From: Brevundimonas sp.
Lineage (GTDB): Bacteria; Pseudomonadota; Alphaproteobacteria; Caulobacterales; Caulobacteraceae
Assembly (NCBI RefSeq): GCF_003248455.1
Contig: NZ_QFNM01000005.1
Coordinates: 62,001-126,000, forward strand
Direction of reading: 5' to 3'
DNA length: 64,000 nucleotides
Part shown: one piece after another, positions 35,537 to 45,394 of the stretch
How the letters are laid out: every line of letters begins with the position of its first letter
Position numbering within the stretch: the stretch's first letter is position 1
Program-made: the position numbers and the translations under genes
Notes under the pieces: generated by a model
What the model was told of the DNA's origin: nothing
What the model saw: the letters and a program-made list of their open reading frames with translations, nothing else
Databases searched by the model: none

Positions 35537-36547
35537 ATGTCGGAAAAGACGATGAAGGCGATACGGCAACATGCGTTCGGCGGTCCGGAGGTGCTGCAAT
35601 ATGAGGATGCGCCGCGGCCCACCCTTCAGGCCGGCGAAGTGCTCGTCCGCGTCCACGGGGTCGGCCTCAATCCCCCCGACTGGTATCTGCGCGACGGGCT
35701 GAAGATACTGCCTCCGGAATGGCGGCAGCCGGTGCAATTCCCGCTGATCCTGGGAACGGATATCTCGGGCCGCGTGGCGGAGATCGCGCCGGACGTGCAG
35801 GGGTTCGCGATCGGCGACGAAGTCTATTCGATGGTGCGCTTTCCTACCGGGATGGGAGAGGCCTATGCCGAATATGTCAGCGTGCCGGCCTCCGATCTGG
35901 CGCACAAGCCGGCCGGTATCGATCATATCCATGCCGCCGCCGCGCCGATGTCGTTGCTGACGGCATGGCAATTCCTGATCGACGAAGGCCATGATGCGCC
36001 CAACCCCCTCCAGCCGACCCCGCACGCGCCGGTTCCGCTCGAGGGGAAGACCGTGCTGGTCAACGGCGCGGCGGGCGGCGTCGGCCATTTTGCGGTGCAG
36101 ATCGCCAAGTGGAAGGGCGCGCATGTGACCGCGGTCGCGTCGGGCCGGCATGAAGCCTTCCTGCGCGATCTCGGGGCCGACGCGTTCCTCGATTACACCC
36201 AGGTCACGCCCGAAGACGTGGTGCACGATGTCGATCTCGTCGTTGACGCCATCGGCGGACCGACGACCGCCCGCTTCCTGCGAACGCTCAAGCGCGGCGG
36301 CGCGCTGTTCCCGATCTTCGGTCTTGGCGCCTCCGGCGGCGACGAGGCGGAGCAGCGCGGCGTGACCGTCTCGACGACGCAGGTCCGTGCAAGCGGCGCG
36401 CAGCTGGAAGAGGTCGGCCGCCTGCTGGATGACGCGACGATCCGCGTCGCGATCGACAGCGTCTTCCCGCTCGCCGACGCCCGCAAGGCGCACGAGCGCG
36501 CGGCCGAGGGCCACATCCGGGGCAAGATCGTGCTGACCGTGGACTGA
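35537..36547 (+). CDS. NADP-dependent oxidoreductase, zinc-free quinone reductase type (336 aa)
   Basis: Medium-chain dehydrogenase/reductase of the quinone oxidoreductase branch. GroES-like N-terminal domain ('FGGPEVLQYEDAPRPTLQAG' near 14, 'VGLNPPDWYLRDG' near 47, 'LGTDISGRV' near 74) and a Rossmann domain with 'VLVNGAAGGVGHFAVQIAKW' near 175. The four-Cys zinc lobe is absent. Reduces a quinone or enone with NADPH, probably as a detoxification enzyme (family inference). ATG 35537 lies after a GGAG-like site and gives the family start; an ATG at 35483 adds 18 odd residues. Paired with the divergent LysR gene. Confidence 0.9.
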   Translation: MSEKTMKAIRQHAFGGPEVLQYEDAPRPTLQAGEVLVRVHGVGLNPPDWYLRDGLKILPPEWRQPVQFPLILGTDISGRVAEIAPDVQGFAIGDEVYSMVRFPTGMGEAYAEYVSVPASDLAHKPAGIDHIHAAAAPMSLLTAWQFLIDEGHDAPNPLQPTPHAPVPLEGKTVLVNGAAGGVGHFAVQIAKWKGAHVTAVASGRHEAFLRDLGADAFLDYTQVTPEDVVHDVDLVVDAIGGPTTARFLRTLKRGGALFPIFGLGASGGDEAEQRGVTVSTTQVRASGAQLEEVGRLLDDATIRVAIDSVFPLADARKAHERAAEGHIRGKIVLTVD

Positions 36548-36669
36548 CCGGCGCTGAGGGCGGCGCGAGCCGGATGGTTCGTGTTCGCCCGGCCGTCTCC
36601 AGCGACAAACCAGGCCACGCTTCGCGGATTCCACCAAGTATCGACGACAACGGGGAAACGGCGGTTCGC

Positions 36670-37156
36670 TCAGGCAGTCGCCTCCTTGTCACGATGATCG
36701 GCGTCCCCGCGCTTCCAATAACCCGCCGCGTGGAGATTCTCGCGCGCGACCCGCCACTCCTGGACGGCATGATAGCGGACGGCCTGGACGATGGACGATT
36801 CCGCCGCCACGAACACCAGCGTCTCGGGGCCCGGCGCCGACATCGCCCTGGCGGCCGCGACCAGCCTGCTGTTCGCGCCCCGACCGTCTCGGCAGAGCCA
36901 TTGGAGGTTCACCGCCGCAGCGCTTTCGATCCGCTGCTCCTCCGCGCGATCCTCGATTTCGACGAAGACGTCGGCGCGCGTCGCCGCCGGCAGCGCCTCC
37001 AGGATGCTCGCCATCGCCGGCAGCGCCGTCTCGTCGCCGAACAGCAGATAGTGCGTGTGGTGCGGCTCCAGACGAACGCCGCCGCGCGGATGCGGCTCGC
37101 TGATCTCGAACCGGTCGCCCGCCTTCGCCTGCATGGCCCAGTTCGACGCCGGCCCG
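36670..37156 (-). pseudogene. siderophore-interacting protein, N-terminally truncated
   Basis: FAD/NAD(P)H-dependent ferric-siderophore reductase family (ViuB/YqjH type). The visible part runs from 'GPASNWAMQAKAGDRFEI' through the SIP domain 'HTHYLLFGDETALPAMASIL', 'DVFVEIEDRAEEQRI', 'VFVAAESSIVQAVRYHAVQE' to 'NLHAAGYWKRGDADHRDKE', the family's normal end. The FAD-binding N-terminal half (about 100 residues) is missing. Upstream of residue GPAS the frame reads into antisense of a PQQ dehydrogenase. The break lies at about 37150. The remaining NADPH domain alone should not be functional. Confidence 0.85.
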
Positions 37157-39013
37157 AACCATTTCAGCCAAGCCGATCTGATCACGCCGGCCAACGTCGG
37201 CGGGCTCGTGCGGGCCTGGGAAGCCCACACGGGAGATCTGCCGGGGCCGGGCGTCACGACCGACTATCTGAACGAGAACACGCCGCTCATGGTCGGGCGC
37301 ACCCTCTATGTCTGCACCCCCACCCAGCAGGTCGTGGCCTATGACGCCGCCACGGGCGCGGAGAAGTGGCGCTTTAATCCTCAAGCCGACGCCAAGGCCC
37401 TGAAGACCGCCGGCGCCTACTGCCGCGGCGTGGCCTACTACAAGGCCCCGGCTGGCGTGACGGACTGCCCCGAACGCATCCTCTGGGGCGTCACCGGCGG
37501 TCGGCTCGCCGCTGTCGACGCGCGCACCGGCCGGCTGTGCGCCGGCTTCGGCGAGAACGGGTATGTCGATCTCAAGAAAGGCATCGGCGATTTCACGCCC
37601 GGCTATTTCGGCAACACCTCCGCGCCGATCGTTTCAAGGGGGCGGGTCATCATCGGCCATATGGTGCGGGACGGCCAGGACCGGTTCGCGCCGTCCGGCG
37701 TCGTCCGCGCCTATGACGCCGTGACCGGCCGGTTCAGCTGGGCCTGGGATCTGGGACGCCCCGGCGACACGAGCGAGCCGGGACCGAACGAACACTACAC
37801 CCCGGGCACCCCGAATGTCTGGGCGCCGCTCGCCGCCGATGACGAACTCGGTCTCGTCTATCTTCCAACCGGCAACGCCTCGGGCGACTTTTTCGGATCC
37901 ACCCGCACGCCGCAGGAGGAGGAATACACGTCTTCGATCGTGGCGGTGGAGGCCGAGACCGGGCGCGTGCGCTGGCATTTCCGCACGGTGAATCACGACC
38001 TGTGGGACTTCGACATCGGCCCCCAACCGAACCTGGTCGACTGGCCGACGAAGGGCGGGTCCCGGCCGGCCGTGATCCAGGCGACCAAGTCGGGTCAAAT
38101 CTTCGTCCTGGATCGCCGAACCGGCCAGCCGATCATGCCCGTCGTGCAGACCCGCGCGCCCCAGGGCGCCGATGGCGGCAACTGGACCGCGGCGACCCAG
38201 CCGATCTCGCCAGGCATGCCGATGACGGTCGGCGCACCCGGCAAGATCCCCGAACGGCTGACCGAGAGCGACGCCTGGGGGATCAGTCCGTTCGATCAGC
38301 TGATGTGCCGGGTTCAGTATCGGCGGCTGCGCTACGACGGCATGTTCACCCCGCCCATGGTCGGCGGCACCCTGGCCTATCCGGGCAATCACGGGGGCAT
38401 CAACTGGGGCGGCGTCTCGGTCGATCTGCTGCGGGGGCTGATGGTGATCAACACCAATCGCCTGCCCTATGTGGAGCGCGTCATTCCGCGCGCCGAGATC
38501 GATGCGGCGGGGTCGAAGTCGCTGAACCAGAAGGGCTCGTCCAAGGGCTTGATGCCCCAGGTCGGACTGCCCGTGGGGGCGATGAAGGCTCCCTGGCTAT
38601 CCGTCCTGGGCACGCCATGCATCGCGCCGCCCTGGGGCTATCTGGCCGGCGTCGATCTGCGGACCCAGGAGGTCGTATGGAAGCGGCCCTTCGGCTCGGG
38701 CTATGACACCGGCCCGCTCGGCATCAAGTCCCGGGTGCGGCTGCAGATGGGCACGCCCAGCGACTCCGGCGCCCTGACGACGGCGGGAGGCGTGACCATC
38801 ATCGGCGCCACGCTGGACAATTTCATGCGCGCCTTCGACACCCAGAGCGGCGAAATGTTATGGGAAGAGCGCGTGCCTGCCGGTCCTCAGGGGGCTCCGC
38901 TGACTTACGAACTGGACGGCAAGCAATATGTCGTGGCGGTCGTGGGCGGCCATGCACGTCTTGGAACGACGTTGGGCGACAGCGTGATCGCCTGGACCCT
39001 GCCGTCGCGCTGA
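37133..39013 (+). pseudogene. gcd: membrane-type PQQ glucose/quinate dehydrogenase, 5'-truncated (626 aa remain)
   Basis: PQQ-dependent dehydrogenase that oxidises sugars in the periplasm and passes electrons to ubiquinone. The eight-bladed propeller is present from 'NHFSQADLITPANVGGL' (the usual ITPANVxxL start) to 'GDSVIAWTLPSR', with W-motifs such as 'GAEKWRFNPQA', 'GRVRWHFRTVNHDLWDFDIG' and 'GEMLWEERVPAGPQGAPLTY'. Lost are the roughly 150-residue five-helix membrane anchor and the first residues of the propeller. An ATG at 37133 lies in the antisense of the truncated SIP gene, so any product would lack both anchor and signal peptide. The amidohydrolase gene follows after 31 bp. Confidence 0.85.
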
Positions 39014-39044
39014 TCTTCAAGCATTGATCGAAAGGATATCGGCC

Positions 39045-40382
39045 ATGGATCGTCGAACCCTTCTATTCTCGGCTGGCGCGGCGGCTCTCGTTGGCGGCGG
39101 GGCGGCGGCGCAGGCGTCCGAGCCCATTGCGACGTTGCGCAACGTCAGGATCGCCGGGCAGGCTGGCGAAGCTGTCGACCTGCGTTTGCGTGACGGCCGG
39201 ATCGCTCAGATCGGCCGGTCGCTGCCGGCGAGCGACGGTCAGGACCTGGACCTGGGCGGCAAGTTCGTCTCGCCGGGCCTGATCTCCGCCCACTGCCACA
39301 TCGGATCGGTCCAGGGCGTCTCGGTCGGCGCCCAGTTCTACACGAGGGAGAACATCGCCCGCCAACTGGGCGTCTACGCGGCCTATGGGGTGACGACCGT
39401 CGCCTCGTTCGGACTGAATACAGACCTGTTCTACGCCATTCAGCGCGACGTGCGGACAGGCGCCATTCAGGGCGCGGATCTGTTCGGGGCCGATCGCGGC
39501 TTCGGCGTGCCGAATGGCGGCCCCCCGGCCCAGGCCACGTCCGCCCAACTCTTCCGTCCCGCTACCGAGGCCGAGGCGCGCGCGAATGTCCGGGAGAGCA
39601 TCGAACGAGGCGCTGACTTCATCAAGCTTTGGCTCGACGACTTTCAGGGGGCCCATCTCGTCAAGATGGATCCTTCCATCTACCGCGCTATCATCGACGA
39701 GGCGCATAGAGGCGGCCGAAAGGTGATCGCGCACGTCTACTACCTCGAGGACGCCCGCGCCGTGCTGGAGGCTGGCGCCGACATCCTGGGCCATGGCGTC
39801 CGCGACCGGCCGGTGGACCAGGCCTTCATCGACCTGATGAAACGGCGCAAGGCCGCATGCATTCCCACCCTCGGTCTCGACGAGGCCTTCTATCTGTTCG
39901 CCGAACAGCCGGAGTTGCTTCAGACGCCGGTCCTTTCCGGCGCCCTTGATCCAGCGCTTCGAGCGCAGTTGTCGAACCCGCAATGGCGGGCGGGGACCCT
40001 GTCCAATCCGGCCTTGCCTCAATGGAAGGCCGCTTTTGCAACGAACAAGGCCAACGCGGCCGCCTTGCACCGGGCGGGCGTGACCTTGGCCTTCGGCGCG
40101 GATTCGGGGCCCATGCCCTTGCGCATTCCGGGCTTCGCGGAACACCGCGAACTCGCGCTGCTGGTCGAGGCCGGGCTGTCGCCGCGCGAAGCGATGACGA
40201 TCGCGACCGAGGGGACCGCCTCTGTGATGGGTCTGGCGGATCGCGGTCGAATTCAGACGGGGATGCTGGCGGACCTCATCGTCCTTCCCGCCGACCCCTT
40301 CGCAGATGTTCGGACGATCGATCGGATCGAGGCGGTTTATCGTCTCGGCCGGCGTGTCGTCGCCAAGCCCCGGGCGAGCTAG
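39045..40382 (+). CDS. exported amidohydrolase (445 aa)
   Basis: Metal-dependent hydrolase of the amidohydrolase superfamily (imidazolonepropionase/prolidase-like branch). A twin-Arg-like signal (MDRRTLLFSAGAAALVGGGA) directs it to the periplasm. Metal ligands visible: H-x-H in SAHCHIG near residue 91, a Lys in FIKLWLDDF near 195, His in VIAHVYY near 230, His in ILGHGVRD near 250, and Asp in FGADSGP near 350. The ATG at 39045 has a Shine-Dalgarno AAAGGA; an upstream ATG at 39024 would add seven residues and spoil the signal. It follows the truncated gcd, with which it may have been co-transcribed. The substrate is unknown. Confidence 0.85.
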   Translation: MDRRTLLFSAGAAALVGGGAAAQASEPIATLRNVRIAGQAGEAVDLRLRDGRIAQIGRSLPASDGQDLDLGGKFVSPGLISAHCHIGSVQGVSVGAQFYTRENIARQLGVYAAYGVTTVASFGLNTDLFYAIQRDVRTGAIQGADLFGADRGFGVPNGGPPAQATSAQLFRPATEAEARANVRESIERGADFIKLWLDDFQGAHLVKMDPSIYRAIIDEAHRGGRKVIAHVYYLEDARAVLEAGADILGHGVRDRPVDQAFIDLMKRRKAACIPTLGLDEAFYLFAEQPELLQTPVLSGALDPALRAQLSNPQWRAGTLSNPALPQWKAAFATNKANAAALHRAGVTLAFGADSGPMPLRIPGFAEHRELALLVEAGLSPREAMTIATEGTASVMGLADRGRIQTGMLADLIVLPADPFADVRTIDRIEAVYRLGRRVVAKPRAS

Positions 40383-40429
40383 ACGTTGGGCCGCCCGAGT
40401 CGCATCTTCAGACCGAGATGGTCCGAGGC

Positions 40430-42796
40430 TTAAACTGCGGTTGAGCTTTGCGGCTTCTCGGCGGACGCCGCTCGCAGTCCCGGGGTTTTCCGGTAGGTCG
40501 CCAGCGCCTGACCGACCACCTGGTCCATGTTGTAGTATCGGTAGGTCGCCAGCCGGCCCACGAAAACGACATCCGGCTCGGCGGCGGCCAGCGCCTCATA
40601 CTTCTTGAAAAGCGCCTGGTTCTCCTCGCGCGGGATCGGATAGTAGGGGTCGCCGTCGGCCGCTGGATACTCGTAAGTCAAACTGGTCGCGTCATGGCAT
40701 TGGCCGGTAAGATGCTTGTATTCGGTGATCCGCGTGTAGGGCGTCGCCTCGTCCGGAAAGTTCACGGTCGCGACCGGCTGGACCCACGGCTGGTCCAGGG
40801 TCTGGTGGCGGAACCGCAGGGAGCGATAGGGCAGTTTTCCGTAACGGAAGTCGAAATATTCGTCGATCGGCCCAGTATAGACGAGTTGGTCATAGGCGAC
40901 CTCGGCCATCACCTCGCGGAACTCGACACCTGTCCGAACGTCGATGTTGGGATGGTCCAGCATGCGTTCGAACATCCGCGTGTAACCCTCCAGCGGCATG
41001 GCCTGAAAGGCGTCGGTGAAATAGCGGTCGTCCGTATCGGTTCGGGTCGGAACCCGCGAGGTGACGGACTTGTCGAGGTCCGAAGGGTCCAGGCCCCACT
41101 GCTTGCGGGTGTAGCCCCGGAAGAAGGTCTCGTAGAGGTCCCGGCCGATCGCCGAGACCACCACGTCCTCCGAAGTGCGCACGATCGGCACAGGCTCGGC
41201 GCGCGTCGCGAGGAAGGTCGCCGCCGCCTCGTCCGTCTGCAGATCCAGGCCGTAGAGCCGGTTCAGGGTGGTGCGGTTGATCGGCATGGGGACGAGCATT
41301 TCCCCGATTTGGGCGAGGACGCGATGCTCATACGGACGCCAGCGCGTGAAACGCGACAGATAGGCGAAGACGTCGACCGAATTGGTATGGAAGATGTGCG
41401 GGCCGTATTCGTGGATCATAATCCCCGCCGCGTCGAGGTGATCGAAGGCGTTGCCGCCGACGTGAGGCCGGCGATCGACGACGAGGACGCGCTTGCCCGC
41501 GTCCGCCGCCAGCCTTTCGGCCATCACCGCTCCGGCAAAGCCGGCGCCGACCACCAGGACATCGTAACGCCCGCTTGCGCCCCGGGCGGGCCTGGTTCGC
41601 CTCTGCGCTCCTTTGGCCGCCCGCTGCGCCTGAACCCGGTCCAGCTGGGCCGACATGCGCAGCAGCGTCTGATCCCACGACAGGTCGGCGAGCGCCTCAT
41701 CGACCTCGTCGAGCCAGGCGCCCGCTCCGCTTCGCGCCAGGGCGACGGCCTCGTCGCAGGCGGCGACGAAAGCCGCTGACGTGCCAGCGATCCAAACCGC
41801 CGCGAGGTCGCCGTAATGCCGCTCGACATCCCGGATCGGCGTCGACACCACGGGGCGTCCGCCGGCGAGGTATTCCGGCGTCTTGGTCGGGCTGATGAAC
41901 CGGGTCGATTCATTGATGGCGAACGGCATCAGCGCCACGTCCCAGGTCGAAAGAGCGGCGGGCAGATCGTCATAGTCTCGCGGTCCGACGTATTCGATAT
42001 TGTCGCGGCGCGGCAGGTCGGCTTCCGAAATCTTGACCACGGGGCCGACCATGACCAGCGTCCAGTCCGGCCGGGCGTCGGCGAGGTCTGCGATCAGCTC
42101 CAGATCCATCCGTTCGTCGATGACGCCGTAGAAGCCTAGCCGGGGACGGTCGCCGGTTCCCGCAGGCACGTCGCGAGCCTGGGCGAAATGGGTTCGGTCC
42201 ACGCTGGAGGGAAACGGATGGATGTCGGGGTGGAGGTGCCGCTTCGCCTCGAACAGGCTGTAGCCCCCGGTGAACATCAGGTCCGCCGTGGCGATCAATT
42301 CCTGCTCCAGCGGACGCAGGCCTGACGGCGCGAAGCGGAAATTAGCCAGTTCGTCCATGCAGTCATAGACGACCAAGGAGGCATCGATATGCCGCGAAAT
42401 CGGCAGCATCATCGGCGTGTAATACCATAGGATGGGATCGGCCACGTTCCAGGCGGCGAGCAGATCGTCGAGCAGACTGCGGAGGAGAGCCTGCAGGTCG
42501 TCCTCGGACAGGCCGTGCGGCGTGCGCGGGGTGACGACGACAACACCGCTTTGCGGACAGGGGCGCGCATCCATCCAGGCCTTGTCCCCCGGCTCCACCG
42601 GCGTCGGCTCCTCGACATAGAAGACAGGCCGGTCGGCGGCGAAACGCGTCATCAGATGTTGCGGGCGTTGAAAGACGAAGTCCCAGCGCAGGTGGGACAG
42701 GCAGACGATGGGCGACGCCATACCCGTCCGGCGGGGCAGGGGAACGACGCGAGCGTCAGCGGCCGGGGACGACGGGATGTTCGACGAGGGGGGCAT
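40430..42796 (-). CDS. glf: glycosyltransferase/UDP-galactopyranose mutase fusion (788 aa)
   Basis: Two enzymes in one chain. Residues about 25-390 are a GT-B glycosyltransferase-like domain ('CLSHLRWDFVFQRPQHLMTR' near 30, 'FYGVIDERMDLELIADLADA' near 205, 'FISPTKTPEYLAGGRPVVST' near 280). Residues about 408-775 are a UDP-galactopyranose mutase (Glf): FAD loop 'VLVVGAGFAGAVMAERLA', 'GGNAFDH', 'YGPHIFHTNS', 'NRTTLNRLY', 'GYTRKQWGLDP', and 'ITEYKHLTGQ'. Glf converts UDP-Galp to UDP-Galf using reduced flavin; the first domain could then transfer it. ATG 42796 is used; the frame runs to 42994 without family match. Last gene of the galE operon. Confidence 0.9.
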   Translation of the reverse strand: MPPSSNIPSSPAADARVVPLPRRTGMASPIVCLSHLRWDFVFQRPQHLMTRFAADRPVFYVEEPTPVEPGDKAWMDARPCPQSGVVVVTPRTPHGLSEDDLQALLRSLLDDLLAAWNVADPILWYYTPMMLPISRHIDASLVVYDCMDELANFRFAPSGLRPLEQELIATADLMFTGGYSLFEAKRHLHPDIHPFPSSVDRTHFAQARDVPAGTGDRPRLGFYGVIDERMDLELIADLADARPDWTLVMVGPVVKISEADLPRRDNIEYVGPRDYDDLPAALSTWDVALMPFAINESTRFISPTKTPEYLAGGRPVVSTPIRDVERHYGDLAAVWIAGTSAAFVAACDEAVALARSGAGAWLDEVDEALADLSWDQTLLRMSAQLDRVQAQRAAKGAQRRTRPARGASGRYDVLVVGAGFAGAVMAERLAADAGKRVLVVDRRPHVGGNAFDHLDAAGIMIHEYGPHIFHTNSVDVFAYLSRFTRWRPYEHRVLAQIGEMLVPMPINRTTLNRLYGLDLQTDEAAATFLATRAEPVPIVRTSEDVVVSAIGRDLYETFFRGYTRKQWGLDPSDLDKSVTSRVPTRTDTDDRYFTDAFQAMPLEGYTRMFERMLDHPNIDVRTGVEFREVMAEVAYDQLVYTGPIDEYFDFRYGKLPYRSLRFRHQTLDQPWVQPVATVNFPDEATPYTRITEYKHLTGQCHDATSLTYEYPAADGDPYYPIPREENQALFKKYEALAAAEPDVVFVGRLATYRYYNMDQVVGQALATYRKTPGLRAASAEKPQSSTAV

Positions 42797-42815
42797 TGGC
42801 GGCTTCCGGGCGTGA

Positions 42816-44120
42816 CTAGGCGACAAGGGGTTGGGGAATGCAGAGCGGAGCGGTCGACGGCAGGGCAAGCCGGTCGGGGCGGTCCCACCACCCCGGCTGA
42901 AGATCGGCGGCAGGGGGTCCGCCCGAGGCGAGGCGGCGTACGGCGGTCCCCAGCGGCGTCTCGGGGACTCCCGGCGCGGCGGCGTCGAACACACCGGCTT
43001 CGTAACGGCCGTCGTCCTCGGTCAGCAGGCGGTCCCAGCCGACTGCGCCGAGCAGGGACCAGACGGTCACGGCCTCCACGAGCACGCCGGCTTCACGCGC
43101 CGCCAAGGCGGCGCGCCAGCACTGGTTCAACCAGACGGCCTGTTGCTCTGGATCGCAGCCCAGATGGCATTCGGTCACGGCGACCGGCAGGCCGTAACGG
43201 GCGTGCAGCGTTTCAAGGTTCCGCCGCCAGCCGGGGGTCCAGTCCGGCAGGGCGCGAACCGATTCGGTGTCGGCATAGGCCATCCGCCCATTGCCGCCGC
43301 GCAGGTGCGGCGGGTAGAGATCGATCCGGTGGTCGAGGAAGCGGTCGCTAGTGACATAATAATTCAGACCGATGACGTCCGGCGGGGCGGGGGCGCCCGC
43401 CAAGGCGAGCAGCCGCGACGTTAATCCGAAGGCGGCGAGGCGCGCATACAGCGGATGACCGGGGCCGACCCGCCCGCAAAGCAAATCCCACGTCATCAGC
43501 CGGCGGTCGTTGTCGAAAGCGGCCTGGGCCGCGCAGGGCGGGGTGGCGTCCGTCCGCCCGAAATCCTCGGTTTGAATGAGGCGGGCCTGCGGAACGACGC
43601 GCCGGATCGCCCGCATGGCCAGGCCTGTCGCCTCGATCTGGGTCAGCAGGGCGTTCCAGAACGCGGCTTCATCCCGAAGCCCGGGATGCCAGAGGCCGTA
43701 AAGGCAACTGAACCGCGCGGTCGTCAGCGGTTCGTTCACCGGCGTCCAGTCCGTGACCCAGGGATAGCGCTCAGCCACCCGGGCGGCATGGGCGGCTAGC
43801 CCCTCAGCAAACGAGGGCTGGGTCAGGTCGGTCCAGGTCGGGCCCGAGCCGTGGTGGATCAGTCCGACGATGGGGCGCACGTCAAGGGCCCGCAGGCGCA
43901 GCATGACAGCGTCCGGCCAGCGCCAGTCTAGGATGCCGGGCGCCGTTTCCACCTTCTCCCAAAGCACGGCGACCCGGAGCGCCCGCAGGCCGAGGGCTGC
44001 GAAACGGTCCAGGTCATCGAGGCGGTTCTCATGGCCCGTGAGCTTGAGTTGATCGTAGGTCCGGTCGCCGACACGATTGACCGTGCACTCCGCGCCGCCC
44101 CAGAGGTCGAGCCCCGCCAT
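42816..44120 (-). CDS. family 1-like glycoside hydrolase (434 aa)
   Basis: GH1-type (beta/alpha)8 hydrolase-like protein. The acid/base Glu is in WTPVNEPLT near residue 130 and the nucleophile Glu is in VAVTECHLG near residue 313. 'ALRVAVLWEKVET' near 55 is the substrate-binding strand (usually FRxSIxWxR). There is no signal peptide, so it acts in the cytoplasm. The match is to the divergent GH1 domain often found with or fused to dTDP-4-dehydrorhamnose reductases in polysaccharide loci rather than to true cellobiases. It sits between galE (2-bp gap) and the fusion gene (19-bp gap), so it is co-transcribed with them. Start 44120; a longer frame to 44228 runs into galE. Confidence 0.82.
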   Translation of the reverse strand: MAGLDLWGGAECTVNRVGDRTYDQLKLTGHENRLDDLDRFAALGLRALRVAVLWEKVETAPGILDWRWPDAVMLRLRALDVRPIVGLIHHGSGPTWTDLTQPSFAEGLAAHAARVAERYPWVTDWTPVNEPLTTARFSCLYGLWHPGLRDEAAFWNALLTQIEATGLAMRAIRRVVPQARLIQTEDFGRTDATPPCAAQAAFDNDRRLMTWDLLCGRVGPGHPLYARLAAFGLTSRLLALAGAPAPPDVIGLNYYVTSDRFLDHRIDLYPPHLRGGNGRMAYADTESVRALPDWTPGWRRNLETLHARYGLPVAVTECHLGCDPEQQAVWLNQCWRAALAAREAGVLVEAVTVWSLLGAVGWDRLLTEDDGRYEAGVFDAAAPGVPETPLGTAVRRLASGGPPAADLQPGWWDRPDRLALPSTAPLCIPQPLVA

Positions 44121-44122
44121 GC

Positions 44123-45145
44123 TCAAGCGGCTGCGCCGATGGTGCGGTCGAAGCCGAACCGCGGCGCCTTGCGCCAAGCCATGGCCGTCGTAACGATCTC
44201 GTCCAGAGAGGATTGTTCGGCGCGCCATCCCAGCAGCCGTCCGGCGCGGGAGGGGTCCGCGACGAGCGCGGCGGGATCGCCCTCGCGGCGCGGGCCGATC
44301 GAATAGGGCGTCGCGCGCCCCGTCGCGCGATCGATGGCCCCGACGACATCGAGCACCGAATGGCCGGCGCCGGAACCTAGGTTGATCGCCTCGAAGCCGT
44401 TGGGGCTAAGGGGCGCGGTCAGCGCCAGGACGTGAGCCCGGGCCAGGTCGCAGACATGGACGTAGTCGCGCAGGCACCCGCCGTCAGGGGTGGGATAGTC
44501 CGCACCATGGATCGTGAGCGCCGGTCCCAGGCCCAGCGCCGCCTCTATGGCGAGCGGGATGAGATGGCTTTCGCAAGCATGGGCCTCCCCCAGTTCGCCC
44601 GAGGGGTCGGCGCCGGCGGCGTTGAAATAGCGCAGCGCCACACCTTCCAGGCCATAGGCCCGAGCATGGGCGGCGATCAGCCGTTCGGCGGCGAGTTTGC
44701 TTTCGCCATAGGGATTGATGGGAGCCGTGACCTCGTCTTCGTCGAGACGGCCGAGATCGTCGGCGACGGGCTGGCCGTAGACCGCAGCGGTCGATGAAAA
44801 CACCACTCGCCTGACCCCGGTCTGCCTCATCGCGCCCAACACCGCCGCGACCCCGTTCAGATTGACGTCCCAAAACAGGTCTGGCGCGATCACCGATCGG
44901 GCGACCTCGATCAATCCGGCGAAATGGATCACCGCATCGACCTCGAAGAGTTTCATGACCTCGGCGAGGCGTGCCTGGTCCCGAACGTCGCCCTGGATCG
45001 ACGATCCCCAGCGGACGGCGTCCCGGTGGCCGTTGCTGAAATCGTCATAGACGATAGGCCTCAGGCCGGAGTGCGCCAGCGCCTTTGCGGTGTGCGAACC
45101 GATATAGCCGGCTCCGCCAGTGACCAGGATGGTCTTGAGGGTCAT
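44123..45145 (-). CDS. galE: UDP-glucose 4-epimerase
   Basis: Interconverts UDP-glucose and UDP-galactose with tightly bound NAD. Extended SDR: 'ILVTGGAGYIGSHTAKAL' at residue 5 gives the GxxGxxG motif, 'FSSTAAVYG' near 120 the catalytic Ser/Thr, and 'YGESKLAAE' near 146 the Tyr-x3-Lys. 340 residues is full length. It heads the operon whose third gene makes UDP-Galf from UDP-Gal, so the natural flow is UDP-Glc to UDP-Gal to UDP-Galf. The 249 bp upstream (45146-45394) hold the operon promoter and no gene I can support. Confidence 0.95.
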   Translation of the reverse strand: MTLKTILVTGGAGYIGSHTAKALAHSGLRPIVYDDFSNGHRDAVRWGSSIQGDVRDQARLAEVMKLFEVDAVIHFAGLIEVARSVIAPDLFWDVNLNGVAAVLGAMRQTGVRRVVFSSTAAVYGQPVADDLGRLDEDEVTAPINPYGESKLAAERLIAAHARAYGLEGVALRYFNAAGADPSGELGEAHACESHLIPLAIEAALGLGPALTIHGADYPTPDGGCLRDYVHVCDLARAHVLALTAPLSPNGFEAINLGSGAGHSVLDVVGAIDRATGRATPYSIGPRREGDPAALVADPSRAGRLLGWRAEQSSLDEIVTTAMAWRKAPRFGFDRTIGAAA

Positions 45146-45394
45146 GAAACATCTCTCCGCATACGAAGAGAAGAAGACAACTTCCTCATCCGTTCCAAAA
45201 GTCGCCTAGCGGTCTTTTTGGCCCGCTGGCTTGTATGTGCTCGGTCCAGCAAAATTCTGATAGACGCTGCTGTCAGGGTGAGCACCCGGCCCGACGCCGC
45301 CGCTGTAATCTCGTGCGCAGCGAACCGCATTAAATGGGAAGCGGATGGAAATTCCGCCGCGTGAACCGTCTCCAAGGGCGCGAGTTGAAGGCGA

